Shown one piece after another: positions 38,406-50,800 of a stretch of 64,000 nt of DNA. The notes beneath the pieces are model-generated. The model searched no databases, had not been told where the DNA came from, and saw only the letters and a program-made list of their open reading frames with translations. Made by a program: the position numbers and the translations under genes. Every line of letters begins with the position of its first letter. Position 1 is the first letter of the stretch. The stretch lies in NCBI GenBank assembly GCA_037903355.1, contig JBAJFE010000060.1:496001-560000 (forward strand), in the 5' to 3' direction. Source of the stretch: Trichuris trichiura. Taxonomy: Eukaryota > Nematoda > Enoplea > Trichinellida > Trichuridae.

Positions 38406-41400
38406 ATGCACCCATTGCTTCGAGAAGTCATCGATCAAAGAGACCTGTCAAAGGCTGGCGACTTGTTCACTATTGGCGACTGGGAAATTTTATCCGACCT
38501 GCCAACGGTACTTGTTAAATTGAAGGCAATATTTCGTGGCAAATATGAAGAAGAGAGCGACGAGCAGATTGTTGCCGAAATGTGTGTTACCCGTGTGACC
38601 GCTGCTATTAGGTAAGTGTTTTCCCAGACTAAACGCTCGTAAAAATATTTGTCAGCGGAGGATATTGACATCCCGCGGATATTAGGTCTTCAAAAGTGAC
38701 GGTGACCTTGAGACGATCAACCGACAGATGCACGAGTTTGACGACGGTGATGAGGTTGTTTTCCGCAGGGCACAGTGAAGGTCGCGAACAAATAACGACC
38801 GGTGGAATTGTTCGCGGCGACCGGTGATTTTCCGCTAGCAGCATTTTTCTGTCTGCAATCCTTTTACAGGACCGGTCGCGACGTCCTTCTTCTACTGGCA
38901 TTTGCCAGCTCGGTTTTGTCAGTCCTAGCCACGACTTCGGGTCGCATTGTCCGTACTGTTTAAGACGCAAACGCACGCGTACGCTGACCAAAGATACCAT
39001 CTCCTTTTGTCATTGCTTCTTATCTACTTAGCTCACTTTAAAAATACAAAATTTGGTAAAACGACCAGTTTGTCTATTGTGTCATTTCGACCCTTTTGTT
39101 GCAAAAATGAGGATTTTTCCAGCGAGTGCATTACTACCAGCCCTGCCCTTTCTGCGTGACGTTTTCTGAGGAACCTAAGGTTTGGCTGGGGTGCCTTAGT
39201 GGTGGCTCACTTTTGCCTTTATTCTGTTGCTCTACGGTAGAATGGAGCGAACCATATGGATAGTCCTCAGCCTTGTCTTTCTTCTAGCAAGTCGCATGCG
39301 CATAAAAAGTAGCCAACTGAAGAGGTTTGCATCGAAAAAAGGCGGCTTAGCGATCACTGAACTCGTCGACCTTAGGTGGCCATTTTTTATTTACCAGTTT
39401 CATCTTAGCCTACCTCGGACACAGATCATGGACCTAATTATGCATGATGCCAACTGCTCTAGTAGCACAACTTCATTTTAGAAAAAAAGGCTTCACGTCC
39501 AGCTGCAGGTTCTAGACTTTTACTGAAATCTAGTGCTGGTGAAAATAATAAACATCTTAAAAACTGTTCTTCAAGTCAGAACTGACATGATGGCTCTTGG
39601 GTGTTAGTTTAAAGGTGAGAGAATACATAATGTTCTCATTGGCATGCACTAACTGAACCGTAAATTGTAATTGAATCATCCTAGCGGAAAAGTCTCCTCT
39701 CTTCGTCGAACTGCCGATTAGCAGAAGCTGCTTCTCCGCACTTGTGTCTTTTTTCGAGAGCCGTTCAAAACTGGCTATTTTTTATTTTTGCCTTCGTGTT
39801 TACTTAACGAAAGCGCGATTAACATCGACAGCTTGGCATGCATGACCAATTGACTAACGCGTTTACCTTTTCACTGCTCTTGAATGTTTAACTAAGTTAA
39901 AGATTGGCATTATCCACTTTATCGCGCATAAATATTTTGCAAGTGACTTTTCTCGGTTTCCTGAGACGAGATACGCGCAAGAAATTTGAATATTAATATC
40001 TGAGAAAAATTATTACTGCTCCTTTGAAGAAGAGAAAATATTCTTTGCGTGAAAGAAACCGCATTATCACTTTTAAACCAGGTTTTATTCCTACGTTCGT
40101 TTTTACGTTGATGACTGTCCAAGTATGTTGCTGATTCTTCAGCCGCGAAACAATGTTTATCTTGCCTTTCAAACGGACATAATTGTCCTGCTGCTAACTG
40201 GAAGACTGAATTATGTGCAACCTTTATGATTTGTTTAAAATTTTCAAAAAGGTTTCACACGTGTCACGAAGGGCGATCACCTTCTGTTCCATTCATTTGC
40301 GGCCATTACTATGAGCAGCGACCACATTTTGAGTTAACGATACTAAAAATTCACTTTCATCCCACGTGTTTTAGCGTTGTAACTGTTTAAAAGATATTGC
40401 CTCACATCCACTCTCGACTAATTCATTTTTCTAAAAGCGGTTGCACCCCAGCTCTTTACAACGTTCATCGTTCTATGATTATTGCAGCGTTATGCGCATT
40501 ACGTTCAGCTAAGATATCTCTACGCAACTTGTGCGTGTGCAAACTTAAGTTTAACAGTTAAAGGTTATATCCAATTTTGAAGTCTTGAAATTGTATCTCT
40601 TTACGGCGCTCAGCTATTTTATGCTGTTTAGTCTTTGGAAAGCTCCCTTATCTGAAGTTGATACATCGCAGAGTAGATAACGTCTCGTGCACGTTGCGAA
40701 ATGAAATTTTTAAACGGGCTTGATTATTTTTGTTGATTCATATCTAGGGCAGGTTTCGCTTGAGAGCGCATTCTGCGCTATTTACGAGATAAAGTATGGA
40801 TGCAAAGGGCCTTCTCCCACGCGGGTGAAACGTCAGTCTTATCTGCAGCAAAAATAACGTGACCGTTTGCGTCTGTGTTTGGAAACTTTCTTCTGCACAT
40901 TTTCTTTTATTGCTTTTTGCATTCATTATGCCGGGAAAGTGATAACGTTCCTTGATAGCACAAGCTTACTAGGTCAAAAGTGCGGCAGATCTTTCCATTT
41001 CCAACTGGGATGACGATTTTTCACTTTAAGACGCGTTTTCAAATGCGAAAACTGCTAGACTGCGCGTGATCTCGCGTTCTTATCGTTGCAGGCTATGAAG
41101 CTTTGCTATCCATTTAAATATGACTCCGTTTTATCCGAAAGCTTAACGAAAAACTGCGAAAAGAGAAAATATGAGAACGGCAATTGCAATTATTAGAATA
41201 AATCCAACTTTGAGCAGCTGATAGCATTTCTTTCTACACTCCTCATAAGCTCGAGAGACAAGCAGGTACCTTTCGCTTGACTGTTTTGCAATGAACGAAT
41301 GAAAGACATTTTTCCGACTATAACAGCGCTTCCGTAATCTGCAAATCACTAATTCGGAGGAAGAAATGGGTGAACGGACATAAGAATTTTACAATGGCTT

Positions 41401-44400
41401 ATGTAAGCAAACGCTCAAGTCAACCTTAAATGTTCCGGCAAAGAACCATCCCAGCTGGCTTAAGCATAACGCGGTTTTTGGCAGTACTATTCAGCTGGGA
41501 ATCATAAACCAATGTATGACTTGCAGTGTACTTTCATAAACGCTCTATTAGATCGCGTCTCGTAGCGTCTTGTATGTTTGATAATATATTTTATTTACCA
41601 CTAGACCCGATATTTATGGAAACTTTGCTTCCGGAACATTCAAGTGCACCATTTTCCCGTAAAGCCGTAAGCAAAATTCAGCCTTTATATTCTGCTTCGT
41701 TTGTTCTTTCTCTTTGGGAGAACGTTGTGTGCATTGAGTGAACTTTTGTTTTTTAGCGTAGCCACATGCCGGCCGCGTTCGAGTAGCATTCTTTTTTTCT
41801 TAAGCAACTATGAGATCGCCGTTTTCTGTGTCACGTGTAAACTGTTGTATGTGGGCCAAACGTGAGGACACGCGACATACTGAATACAGAAATGAAATCA
41901 ATCAAAAAGAACCGCTGATCCGTTTCAACTGAAGCTTAAACTCCGTTTCCCACAAGTAGGGGCTATGAGCCTATTAACTGAACTCCTTACTGCGTGTTGC
42001 AAACAGTTTTGATAGAAGGCTACGAAATGCGCGGACAACCGTTTTTGACAGCAACTCTGCCCAGAAATCAATGTTGACATTACGTGTTGATTAATTTACA
42101 AAACAGTTGTCACCTGCCAAGATCTTATGAACTAGATTCATCAATACTCCATGCTCAACATTTTTGGATCTTCTTTTGACCTTGTGACTCGCAAATATAG
42201 CAAGCAATTCGTCAAACACGACTGGAACCGATGCATATCTAAAAACATGGAAAAAGATGGACCTTTTATCTGCGCGGAAGCGAAAGTGTGAAATTAAAAT
42301 CAGACCGTTCATATAATCCGCTTTTTTCGCTTTGACGGTGACATATTAGACTTATTATTAATAACATTACGGCAGTAGTTTAGTAAGTCGATGGAAAAAA
42401 AAATTTTTTTTTTTATTGAAGTACACTTCACGTTTGTCCGCTTGAAGTTTCAACCAAATGATCGCATACAACAAAAAATGGAAAGACGCCCACAAAAGGA
42501 AGGAAAAACAAAATTAGTCGTCTGCCCATCTTTCTGCTTCGCGTGAGCAGGCATACGAATGGTTTACTCTGACGTTTTTACGAGTGGCGTTTCGGGCAAA
42601 TTCATAACGTTTAAAAAACAGAGGAACGGATATCCTTTCTTAAGTGTAAATTTTGAAAGTTTTGAAATATCCTCTCTGTGAGGTACTAACGTCAGCAGAT
42701 TGCCTCAAAAGTTCGGTTCATCAGTGATGTTTTCTTTTGAAGTTGAAAAACTAAACGATTTTAGGGAAACTAATACTATCGGAACATACGCTCCGTACCT
42801 GGTCGACTTGCTGCAATCTTGCATTGAGAAGAGAGCTACGGACAAACGGAACGATAAAGAGGAAGGCATTCAACGGGCTAAAATTGTTTCCGATATCCTG
42901 AGCTGTTTATTTCTTGTAAGTCAGCACCGTTCCTAAACATTTTGTTTGCCTTTAAATTGTTGAAATTTTCAATTTAAAGCCAGTCTGACACAAAGTCTGG
43001 CTTGGTTGGCGTGTCCTTGGTGGCTCGCTTAATTTTCTGAACGAAACGCTGGTATACTTGATTACTTGTTCATTGACGATGAGTATATTAAGAATTTTGA
43101 AATCAAGCCTGTTATGACCATTGCAATCCCAGTTGCTGTCAAGATTTTGGCCAAAGGTGGAGCTGATCTAGTCCGCAGCACCAGCAGCTACCTGGCGCTG
43201 GCAACTATCCATAATGCCGCATTAGTAGCGCGACACGCTTTAAACATCATTCAAAGCATTAAATTAGGTAGGTTAATCCATCCAGATTGCTTTCAACATT
43301 TTCTGCATGAAGATAAAATCATTACATTTTTTGCATAATCACTACAATTTTTACATATGAGACTCTTCGCAGTCTGCCTGTACCTTATATTAATACATTG
43401 ACAAGCAGCCTTTACACAGATATTTTTGTAATTTTACGGGACTTAGGAAACTCTTTCCTGATTCGCGTGCTAAGTCATATTTATCCGGAGAACAAGGAAC
43501 CATTCCACGTCAGCCTTTCCCAGCTGCTGGATTTGCTGGACAAAAGCCAAAAATCAGAGAAGCTAGCTTTATTGCAGTTGTTCTGCTTGATTGCCGAGAG
43601 CAAACCGGAGGTACACCGACGTTTATGCTATCTCGCTAATGACGGCATTTATTTAGGTACTCCTACCTCATTTGCATAAGTTCAAAAGTTTTCTTTTCAC
43701 GGAAATCACCTGCAGCGCAGTTCTCGGCATTTACTGCAGTCTCATTGAGAGGAATTACACGCCTCATTTAAGTCAGCACATGAACGCACTTAAAAAAGCT
43801 GGAGACATTGTTCCCATGTCTCAGGCTCCGGTAGTGGCACGGGTGATTGCTCATATTGGACGTCTTAACAAGGCAAGTTTTGTCTTTAGTATAAGAGGCT
43901 TAATTTGCAATTTTTATGCCTATAGAAGCTGGCCGAAGAAGCAGCCGGGTATCTAGTCGTCTTGGCTTACAAGGCAGACAGAGTTTTAATGATACCGATA
44001 GTATTCGAAATTCTGTTCCTCGCTGAAGAGCACCCGGAGGCTGTATCTCCTTACGCCGTTGAGCTGTTGAGCATTGTTGAAGAAGGACCAGTGGCAGCGG
44101 AAGTGGTTTTAAAAGTCAAGGCTATTTGCAGGTACGAAATTTTTAAAAAGGACTAGCGCGAGAGCACTAAGGGCAGTGTGCTGTTGCTTTTCGAGTGCAG
44201 AGTCATTAATTTTAGAAATGCTTACGGTTGCACAGGCGAAAAGCCTCGTCACATTACTAATAGAAGCAGCAAATCTGGAAATGTTGTCAAACCTATTCTA
44301 CATAATCCAGTCGGACTGGTCTCAGCACCTGCACGCTCACCGCCTGTAGCTAACCATTCCTGTGAACAGATAACACCTATGCACGACTTAAAATTTTGCA

Positions 44401-46937
44401 ATGAGTCAACTTCGTTACCAAAGCCACCTACCGGAATGTCCAAGTAAGGAATAGCGCCTATTCTAAACCGCCAGCTGTATTCTTTTTCCAAAAAGTCATT
44501 TACGTCGTTTTAGGGTAGCTTCAAGAAGCCGTAGTGCTCATAACCTGTTGTTGTCGCGTCGTGCTGATGGAAAATTGGATAAGGACCAAATTACTCGTGC
44601 TCAGCAATTGGAGCAGATTCGTCAAGAGTTACCTGCTCCAGCTGCCAATGACGGGTCATCAGTTTACGGGAGTAAAACAAATCTGTTGGACGAGGATGCG
44701 GGAAAAGGAGTTATGTGGCTAAGCAAGAAGACAAGATTCGGAGCCACGACAAAACAGGTACTGGGTGCTGAATTCGGATGCTCCGTTGTGTTCGTTCGTC
44801 CAAGACAGCCATTGTCAAATGGTCATCGGTTCAACGTCAGCGGAGCACAGTCCGCACCGGTTGGACGGAAGCATCGAATTAGCAAAATGACCAACCGCCT
44901 CTTGGTACCATTTCAAGCTGATCATCCTTCTTCGGACAATTCCGCTCGGTCAGCCGAACCGCCTTTCACAAGTCCCCTAAATCGCGCGGCCGTTTCGCCT
45001 TCAGAGAAGCAATCCTCTATCCTTTCTCAAATACGTAACTCATCTATTGGCTTTGAATCCTTATCTGGTGGTGGCTCTGTGGGTCCACAAATGACTGACG
45101 CGTGTACTCAATCTTCTGGTACCCTTCAGTCAAGTGTCTATCCGATCGATCAGGGTGAAGACCAGGAAAAGGTAAATTATTTATGCAAACTCAATTAAAT
45201 CCCGTTGAATAAATTATGATAAATCAAGTTTAGATAGTTTAGGAAATTTCTGCTTTGTTTCTCTACAGTATAGCACCTAGTTTGTCAAAAGTTGTTCATT
45301 CTTCCAGCATTAATACGCATGTATGAACTTTACGTTGTCGTGTTATCGGCGTAATGAAAGAGCATGCATTCCATTGAATGAAGATCTTAACGTGTCGAAT
45401 AACGGTCAGTTAACGTAGAGGAAAAGTCTCGCGTTAAAGGTCGTAAGAATTTATATACTCTGTATAACTCTTTGGACTTAAACAGTTCCAATGCGTTCAG
45501 CAAATAACCGTGCGCTGTTTTAGACAGTGGCAGTCAGAGGCTACGACGCCGTTCAGCAATTCTGCGAAAAACACAAAAGCAAAATTTATGACTACATCAA
45601 TGCTGCTAGTGCCAAACATCCCATTCCATGCTTGTGTACGGTAGAGGGTAAGTTCAAATATAATAGTTCAAATATTGAAGCGACTATGACTTCAGAAATA
45701 GGCCGTCGACAATGCGTTCGCATTCATTTTTGTTGTCAAGAAAGAGGTCCTTACTGCCTACGCAGAGAAAACTTCTTTGATTTCAAAACTAAGCGTCCAC
45801 ACCTTTGGATCCATCTTATGTTCCTTCACCTGCAGGTTAGTTAGCTAATGTTTTTCCTTTCCGCTTAGCGCATTAGAAGGTGTGCGTACCAGGTAAATCA
45901 TGCTAGGAATTTCATCATATTAATAATAACAATTGACTATAGAGGAGTATGAATCCAGTGTATCGTTCATTGAATATGTTTGTATTTCAACGGGCTTTTC
46001 TGTAAATAAAGCTTCAATATAGACACATAAGCTTAGAAAACAACATATGTATAGAAATGCCCCAAAATCCGGGTAAGTATGGTCCCAAACATCCTGGATA
46101 AAGAGAGTTACCTATTGTAGTTCTGAACTTGACTACGTGATATGTTTGCTTTGAAGGTCCAGTCGCAGTACGCTCTCAGTCAACAAGAGGAAGCAGTGCG
46201 AAGACTAAAATTTTGCTGGGATTATTTACCGTCGCGTATAACGAAGTCATTATCATTTACGGCGCTAGTCACATCCGCCTTTCCGAACGCAAAGGTTTGA
46301 AATGGAACCTTTTAGCATTTGTGGAATTTTATCGGTTCATATTTTTGCATTCCTTTAACGTCATTAATCGATCGCGAAACTGATAGTGCCTTATGTCTTC
46401 TTAGGAACAGTTGGAACTGCAAAGAGAATTACAAAATGCAAGATATCATGATCTTTTCGTGTACAACTTGGAGAGAAGGCAGTGGTGTTGTTTCGCATGC
46501 AACTATCCCGAAAGGGTGCAGTACTTCCTGCAAGAGACAAACTGTCCCGTCATTGAGGTAAATTCAATTGTATCTCCATATTGAGCCATTTGGAAAGTAA
46601 ATGGAATTTACGCCAGGGTCAGTTGCAAGCAAAGAAAGGTCGTTGGAAATTTTTGAAAAGATGGACAACGAAGTATTTCACTTTGTCAAGCGCTTCGCTG
46701 AGCTATCGTCCTTTGACCTCCGATTCACATAAATGTCCTCCAATTGAGCTGCGGTCGATTCGATCAATCAAATCGCTTAATTCAAGAAAAGGGCGCAGGA
46801 TGATCCCTAAGGCGTTTGAAATATTCACCGACAGAGACTGTTCCTACATGCTGAAAGCGAAACATTCAAAAAACGCAGAAGAATGGTTCCAGTGTTTACA
46901 AATTGCGATAGCTCAAGTGCGCCGTGACCCTGTTTAA
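38406..46937 (+). CDS. VEPH1: Melted/VEPH1: HEAT-like adaptor with C-terminal PH domain
   Basis: I model thirteen coding exons: 38406-38611, 42765-42915, 43093-43271, 43373-43656, 43721-43872, 43926-44131, 44216-44443, 44514-45171, 45524-45647, 45702-45835, 46157-46294, 46405-46557 and 46617-46937. Phases agree throughout and the product has 977 residues (fly Melted is of similar size). The N-terminus matches the family: QRDLSKAGDLFTIGD, then TRVTAAIR joined to ETNTIG across a 4.2-kb intron, then KIVSDILSCLFL and VMTIAIPVAVKIL. These are alpha-helical HEAT/armadillo-like segments. A polar middle contains SRSRSAHNLL. WIHLMFLHLQ precedes the last exons. The final exon encodes the PH domain (about 872-977): GQLQAKKGRWKFLKRW ... 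AEEWFQCLQIAI. In flies Melted is a membrane-associated adaptor acting on insulin/TOR and Hippo-linked signalling. ATG 38406 was preferred over the in-frame ATG at 38358 because the family begins there. Exon edges at 43271/43373 and 43656/43721 are phase-consistent choices among alternatives. Confidence 0.9.
38612..42764 (+). other. Large first intron (4.2 kb) of the Melted gene
   Basis: The intron runs from AG|GTAAGTG to GATTTTAG|G. It contains short ORFs on both strands. Two have hydrophobic stretches: 39227-39481 plus, and 41143-41349 minus, the latter ending in a run such as FILIIAIAVLIFSLFAVF. Neither has a recognisable family or a clear partner exon, so they are not called as genes. A poly-A/poly-T junction lies near 42395-42415. 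Confidence 0.8.
43873..43925 (+). other. GC-AG intron in the Melted gene
   Basis: The donor reads AAG|GCAAGT and the acceptor CCTATAG|AAG. Both flanking exons are phase 0 and continue the family helix (RLNK joined to KLAEEAAGYLVV). No GT donor nearby keeps the frame. This is a textbook GC-type donor context. Confidence 0.75.
45648..45701 (+). other. 54-nt intron with open reading frame in the Melted gene
   Basis: The intron runs from G|GTAAGTTC to GAAATAG|GC. It is exactly 54 nt and has no stop in the coding frame, so retention would add 18 residues rather than truncate the protein. Family comparison (CTVEG followed by RRQCVRIHFCC) favours splicing. Confidence 0.65.
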
Positions 46938-47704
46938 TCATCAGTAGAAGAATTCAAATTAAGGCGCCCTCTGCCGAAGTTATTGTCTTCAAGTTTCCTT
47001 CTAAAATTGCTTGCTTTTTTGTTCGGAAGTCTTTTTTCGTCAAAATGACCTGCTTTTCTGATGTAATGAAAAACCTTGATCCATCTACGTCATGTATAAC
47101 ACTTCGTGTCCCATTTCCTCCATTAAATCATATCCTTAAAGCATGCTTATGATCAGGCTAATCGGGACTGTTTTCAACTCTTTTCATGCTATGTCACATA
47201 AAGTAGTTTACATCTGCTATTGCGTAGACTTTGTTGGTAACGCAGTCAGTCACTTTTTAACATGGACCAAATAATTTTTGTGCGTCTGCTTCACAGATGA
47301 ATAATAATTTTTATATAGGCGTTAACAGTATTAATAAAATGTAATCTTGCACAGTAAATTCACTATTGTATCCAGCCGACACGCAACCTAAAGAATAGTA
47401 GCTACTGTGAAGCACCTGCTAGCCTTTGTTCAATAAAGCCATCCTCTAAAAATAGAAAGCGGATTTCAAAAAGATTACAATTATAGAGCCTGTTTCTACA
47501 TTATAAATCATTGTTGGTAGGCGATGGTTACTTAGGAAAATTAAGCGCGAAAATTAAGTTGCCTAACTTCAAATCAAGTATCATACTTCACTAGCTAACA
47601 GCCAAAAGCTTTGGGCTTAGCTGATGGATTAATACATTTCCATATTATACTTCAGTTTGCCACAACGTTCAGTTGATACACGTCCACGCTTTCCTTGTAA
47701 TCTG
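46938..47704. other. 3' flank of the Melted gene
   Basis: Non-coding. Candidate polyadenylation signals AATAAA occur at about 47333-47338 and 47432-47437 on the plus strand. Confidence 0.5.
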
Positions 47705-47818
47705 ATGTTCATACGGAATTATTACCGGTTAAATGTTTTATTGAAGCTTTTGAGAATCACCGGTTCCCGAAAGATTCGCCAATAAAACATTTAATGGGTA
47801 GCAATTCCGTATCAACAT
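47705..47818. repeat. Inverted repeat with 39-nt arms (MITE-like hairpin)
   Basis: The left arm (47705-47743) begins ATGTTCATACGGAATT and ends TTAAATGTTTTATTG. The right arm (47780-47818), reverse complemented, reads ATGTTGATACGGAATT ... TTAAATGTTTTATTG. A handful of mismatches lie between these blocks. The loop is about 36 nt and contains ACCGGTT, which also has a partial mirror in the left arm. The structure resembles a small MITE or a hairpin RNA precursor. Confidence 0.8.
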
Positions 47819-50800
47819 TATGATTTTTCACACACCCGTTAGGAGGAGTTTTATTTCTAATGCCAGTAATACACTTATTCAAAATGTTCTGTCTGTTAAT
47901 CATCTCGAACGAATAAATGGTACAATATTAAACTGAGAGAGTTTTCCGCATAATTAGACTGTCTTTTGTTAATCAGTTTTTCTCGTTCCATGTTAGGGCA
48001 AACTCCCGATAGGCCTAAATCCTGGATAAACGGAAAACACTGTAAAGAGTGGCCTTGTGGCAGTTGTACGTTGGCATCTTCTAGATAGGGAATGCATGTG
48101 AGAGGTGTTGTTATATCGGTATTATCTTTTAGATTATTAACCTCAAGCAAGATCAGTACAATAATGCCTCCAGTCAAATACATCCCTTGTTTAGATACCA
48201 CTGAGCAACCGCCGCAACGCCAAGTTTTACAGTACATTTTCGACTTATTCGGGATTTTTACTGTCATCTTTCTCGTTCCTAAAAGCGCTGCATTCAACAG
48301 CAGCGATCGCGCCTAAAAATGACATAATTGTCAAGGAACAACAAAATTGATAGAGCCGCATTCCCATTGCTCTTCTTAAATCTTCTAAGTGTATGAATGG
48401 CTTGCCTGAACTAATTCTCGACTAGTATGTACCGCATCTACTGGAACATGATTATACAAAAATTCTCTTCCTGATTTGGGAGTACTTGCTAGCGTATTCG
48501 AACTACGACTCGCATCGCAAGCAGAGCAGTTCATTTCACCCGAAATCAAATATTGCCAATGTATTGGCATGTCAACTCGACTGCAATGACACTGTTGTAA
48601 GCTCCCATTTCTAGTTCAGTAACAGTAGAACGTTCGCGAATGATTACTGTGAAGTAATATCTGAAACAACCGATTGTAACAAGAAGTCTACGCTAGAAGG
48701 ACCTATTTTTCTCTTCCACTCCGTTAGACTGTCAGGAAGAGAGGGATTTACAACAAACTAATTTTTGTGTCAATGCTTCGCCCCTGACGGAAGAAGCAAC
48801 ACTGTCTGCCTTCTTTTGAACAATGGCGAACTGGCAATATTTTATTATCAAGCAAAGTGAAAGAAGAACGTTGCAACAATTAACAAATGTACACCATTTT
48901 GCAGCCAGAACAGGATTGACGAAGAAGTCAGCCGTGAAATAGGAGTTTTGAAAAAGCGATAATCTGGTTTCAATTTTTTAACACTACAAGCAGCGACACG
49001 CGCGCCCTACCCAGATAAAATGGCAAATAGTTTAAACACTTTTTTGAAGTGACATTTTCCGTATGTTTACTTGTACTAAGCGTCGTTGAACTGTTCAACA
49101 TCTTAAGACTGCGAGGCGAATAAACTTTTTAGACGGCAATACTTCACTGGCGGAATGAAATTAAATATACGCGTCCTTCACTTTGGCTATTTCGCGAGTC
49201 GCGTAGCGACCAACAGATTCCCGCTTGCCAAGTGTAAAACTAAGATGAGCTTTGACATCTCTATCGGATTGAAAAGCTGATACCTTCACAGTGGCATTTC
49301 AAATCCAGAATGCGCAATTGTTGGTGTTTTCGAGCGCACAGTCAGTGAGTGTTCCTTTTTGTTGTTTGTTTTAACTGTTTATAATCGTTCGAAATAATTT
49401 TAAGCTACGTATTGTGGCTAGTAAACTTATCTAAGAAAGCTAGAATACAAAGTAGCGCAAAAGTAAACATGCCACCAATTGGAGGCAAAATGCTCCAAGA
49501 AGAGACAGAAAATGAAGTACCTGGAGAGTTATTAAAACTTACGAAACCGGAAAAATCAGTTTTCTCAGACGAACTGAGATATGTAACTTTAAATAGCAAA
49601 AGCTGTCAACCAACGGCGGCTGGTGCTTATAGTGTTAAACAGGAGAATGTGACCTTTCCGGTTCAATTCAGCTTAAGTAAATGAAAGATTTAGCTCTTCA
49701 TAAAGTCTGTGAAACGTCAACAACTAAAGTAGAAATTTTTTCAAAGGGTGTAGCTAAAAGTCTCCTTTTCTCTCTCACACCAGTCTGCACTGCATCATCA
49801 ACAGCCATGTTGATTAAGTGCCTTCAGTAGAATGTTAGCTGGCCAAAGCTGCTATAAACAGGAGCTAACAGCTCTAAAATAAATAACAGCTACGCCATAG
49901 TGCGCTATCCCTTTGAATAAACTCATATTTACCGAGTGCATAACTATCTATCCGACTTTGTAATTCCATTAATACACGCAATAAAACACATCGTTACTAT
50001 TCTCTTGAAACTTTGTTTGCAAAGTGTAATTTCGTTCATGTTTACTACGTAATCAAGCACGCTGCTTAAAATGGTTACAGTTGCAACAGCCAGTTAAAAT
50101 TTATTGGCCATTTTGTGATAACTGCTTTTTAAACCGTCTTTCTAACCGATGCTTAATCACGTTGAACAAATTGCTTTCCATATTGAACCGTTACGCATGG
50201 CAACATTTAAGGCAATCATTAGTCGGCAGCAATTATGTCTGCTCTTTGAACAGACATTGATACAAAGCACCGAAAAAAGCTAAGTACCATAAATAACATT
50301 CGACAGAAATTTTGGCTGAACAAATCTGCACAACAGATAGAAATTATACCGTGACTTTTTCCTTAAAATGACAGATCGACTCGTCAGCTTTTCGTTTAAT
50401 AATTAGTACGTAGTCGCCATCCAGCATTATCTTTCATCTGCATCATGTGTACAAGCTTTTCAACCACTTTGTTGTAAGGGAAAGCTAAGTGACAATGACA
50501 AAATATTAATATTACCTGTGGATGCGGGGAATGGGTTCGTGACCAAATGAAGCAACTCTGAAAGCGACTACTTACTTAAAGAAGTCGTATACATGAACAA
50601 TACAACAATTCACAAATACACAAACAACGTGTGACCCCAACTTTAATACGATTTAGTATTTTGGAATGGTATTGAAGAAAAAATAGACAAAAAGCCATTT
50701 CTCGTAATCGTCCTACGCTCCCCGCTAACGTGAAGAATCATACAGGCGACCTAAAATCAGCTACCCAATTATGCCCTACTAAACTCGGGATGCGTCCATT

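Noticed and set aside
39227..39481. 84-codon plus-strand frame starting with a signal-peptide-like segment
   Set aside because: The remainder shows no domain and it sits in the large Melted intron with no other support.
41143..41349. 68-codon minus-strand frame ending in a strongly hydrophobic tail, like a tail-anchored protein
   Set aside because: It lies inside a Melted intron in AT-rich sequence where hydrophobic runs arise easily, and no upstream exon could be joined.
39181..43030. Possible repeat between about 39187 (GGTGCCTTAGTGGTGGCTCAC) and about 43005 (GGCGTGTCCTTGGTGGCTCGC)
   Set aside because: Only a short gapped resemblance with different flanks; not beyond chance.
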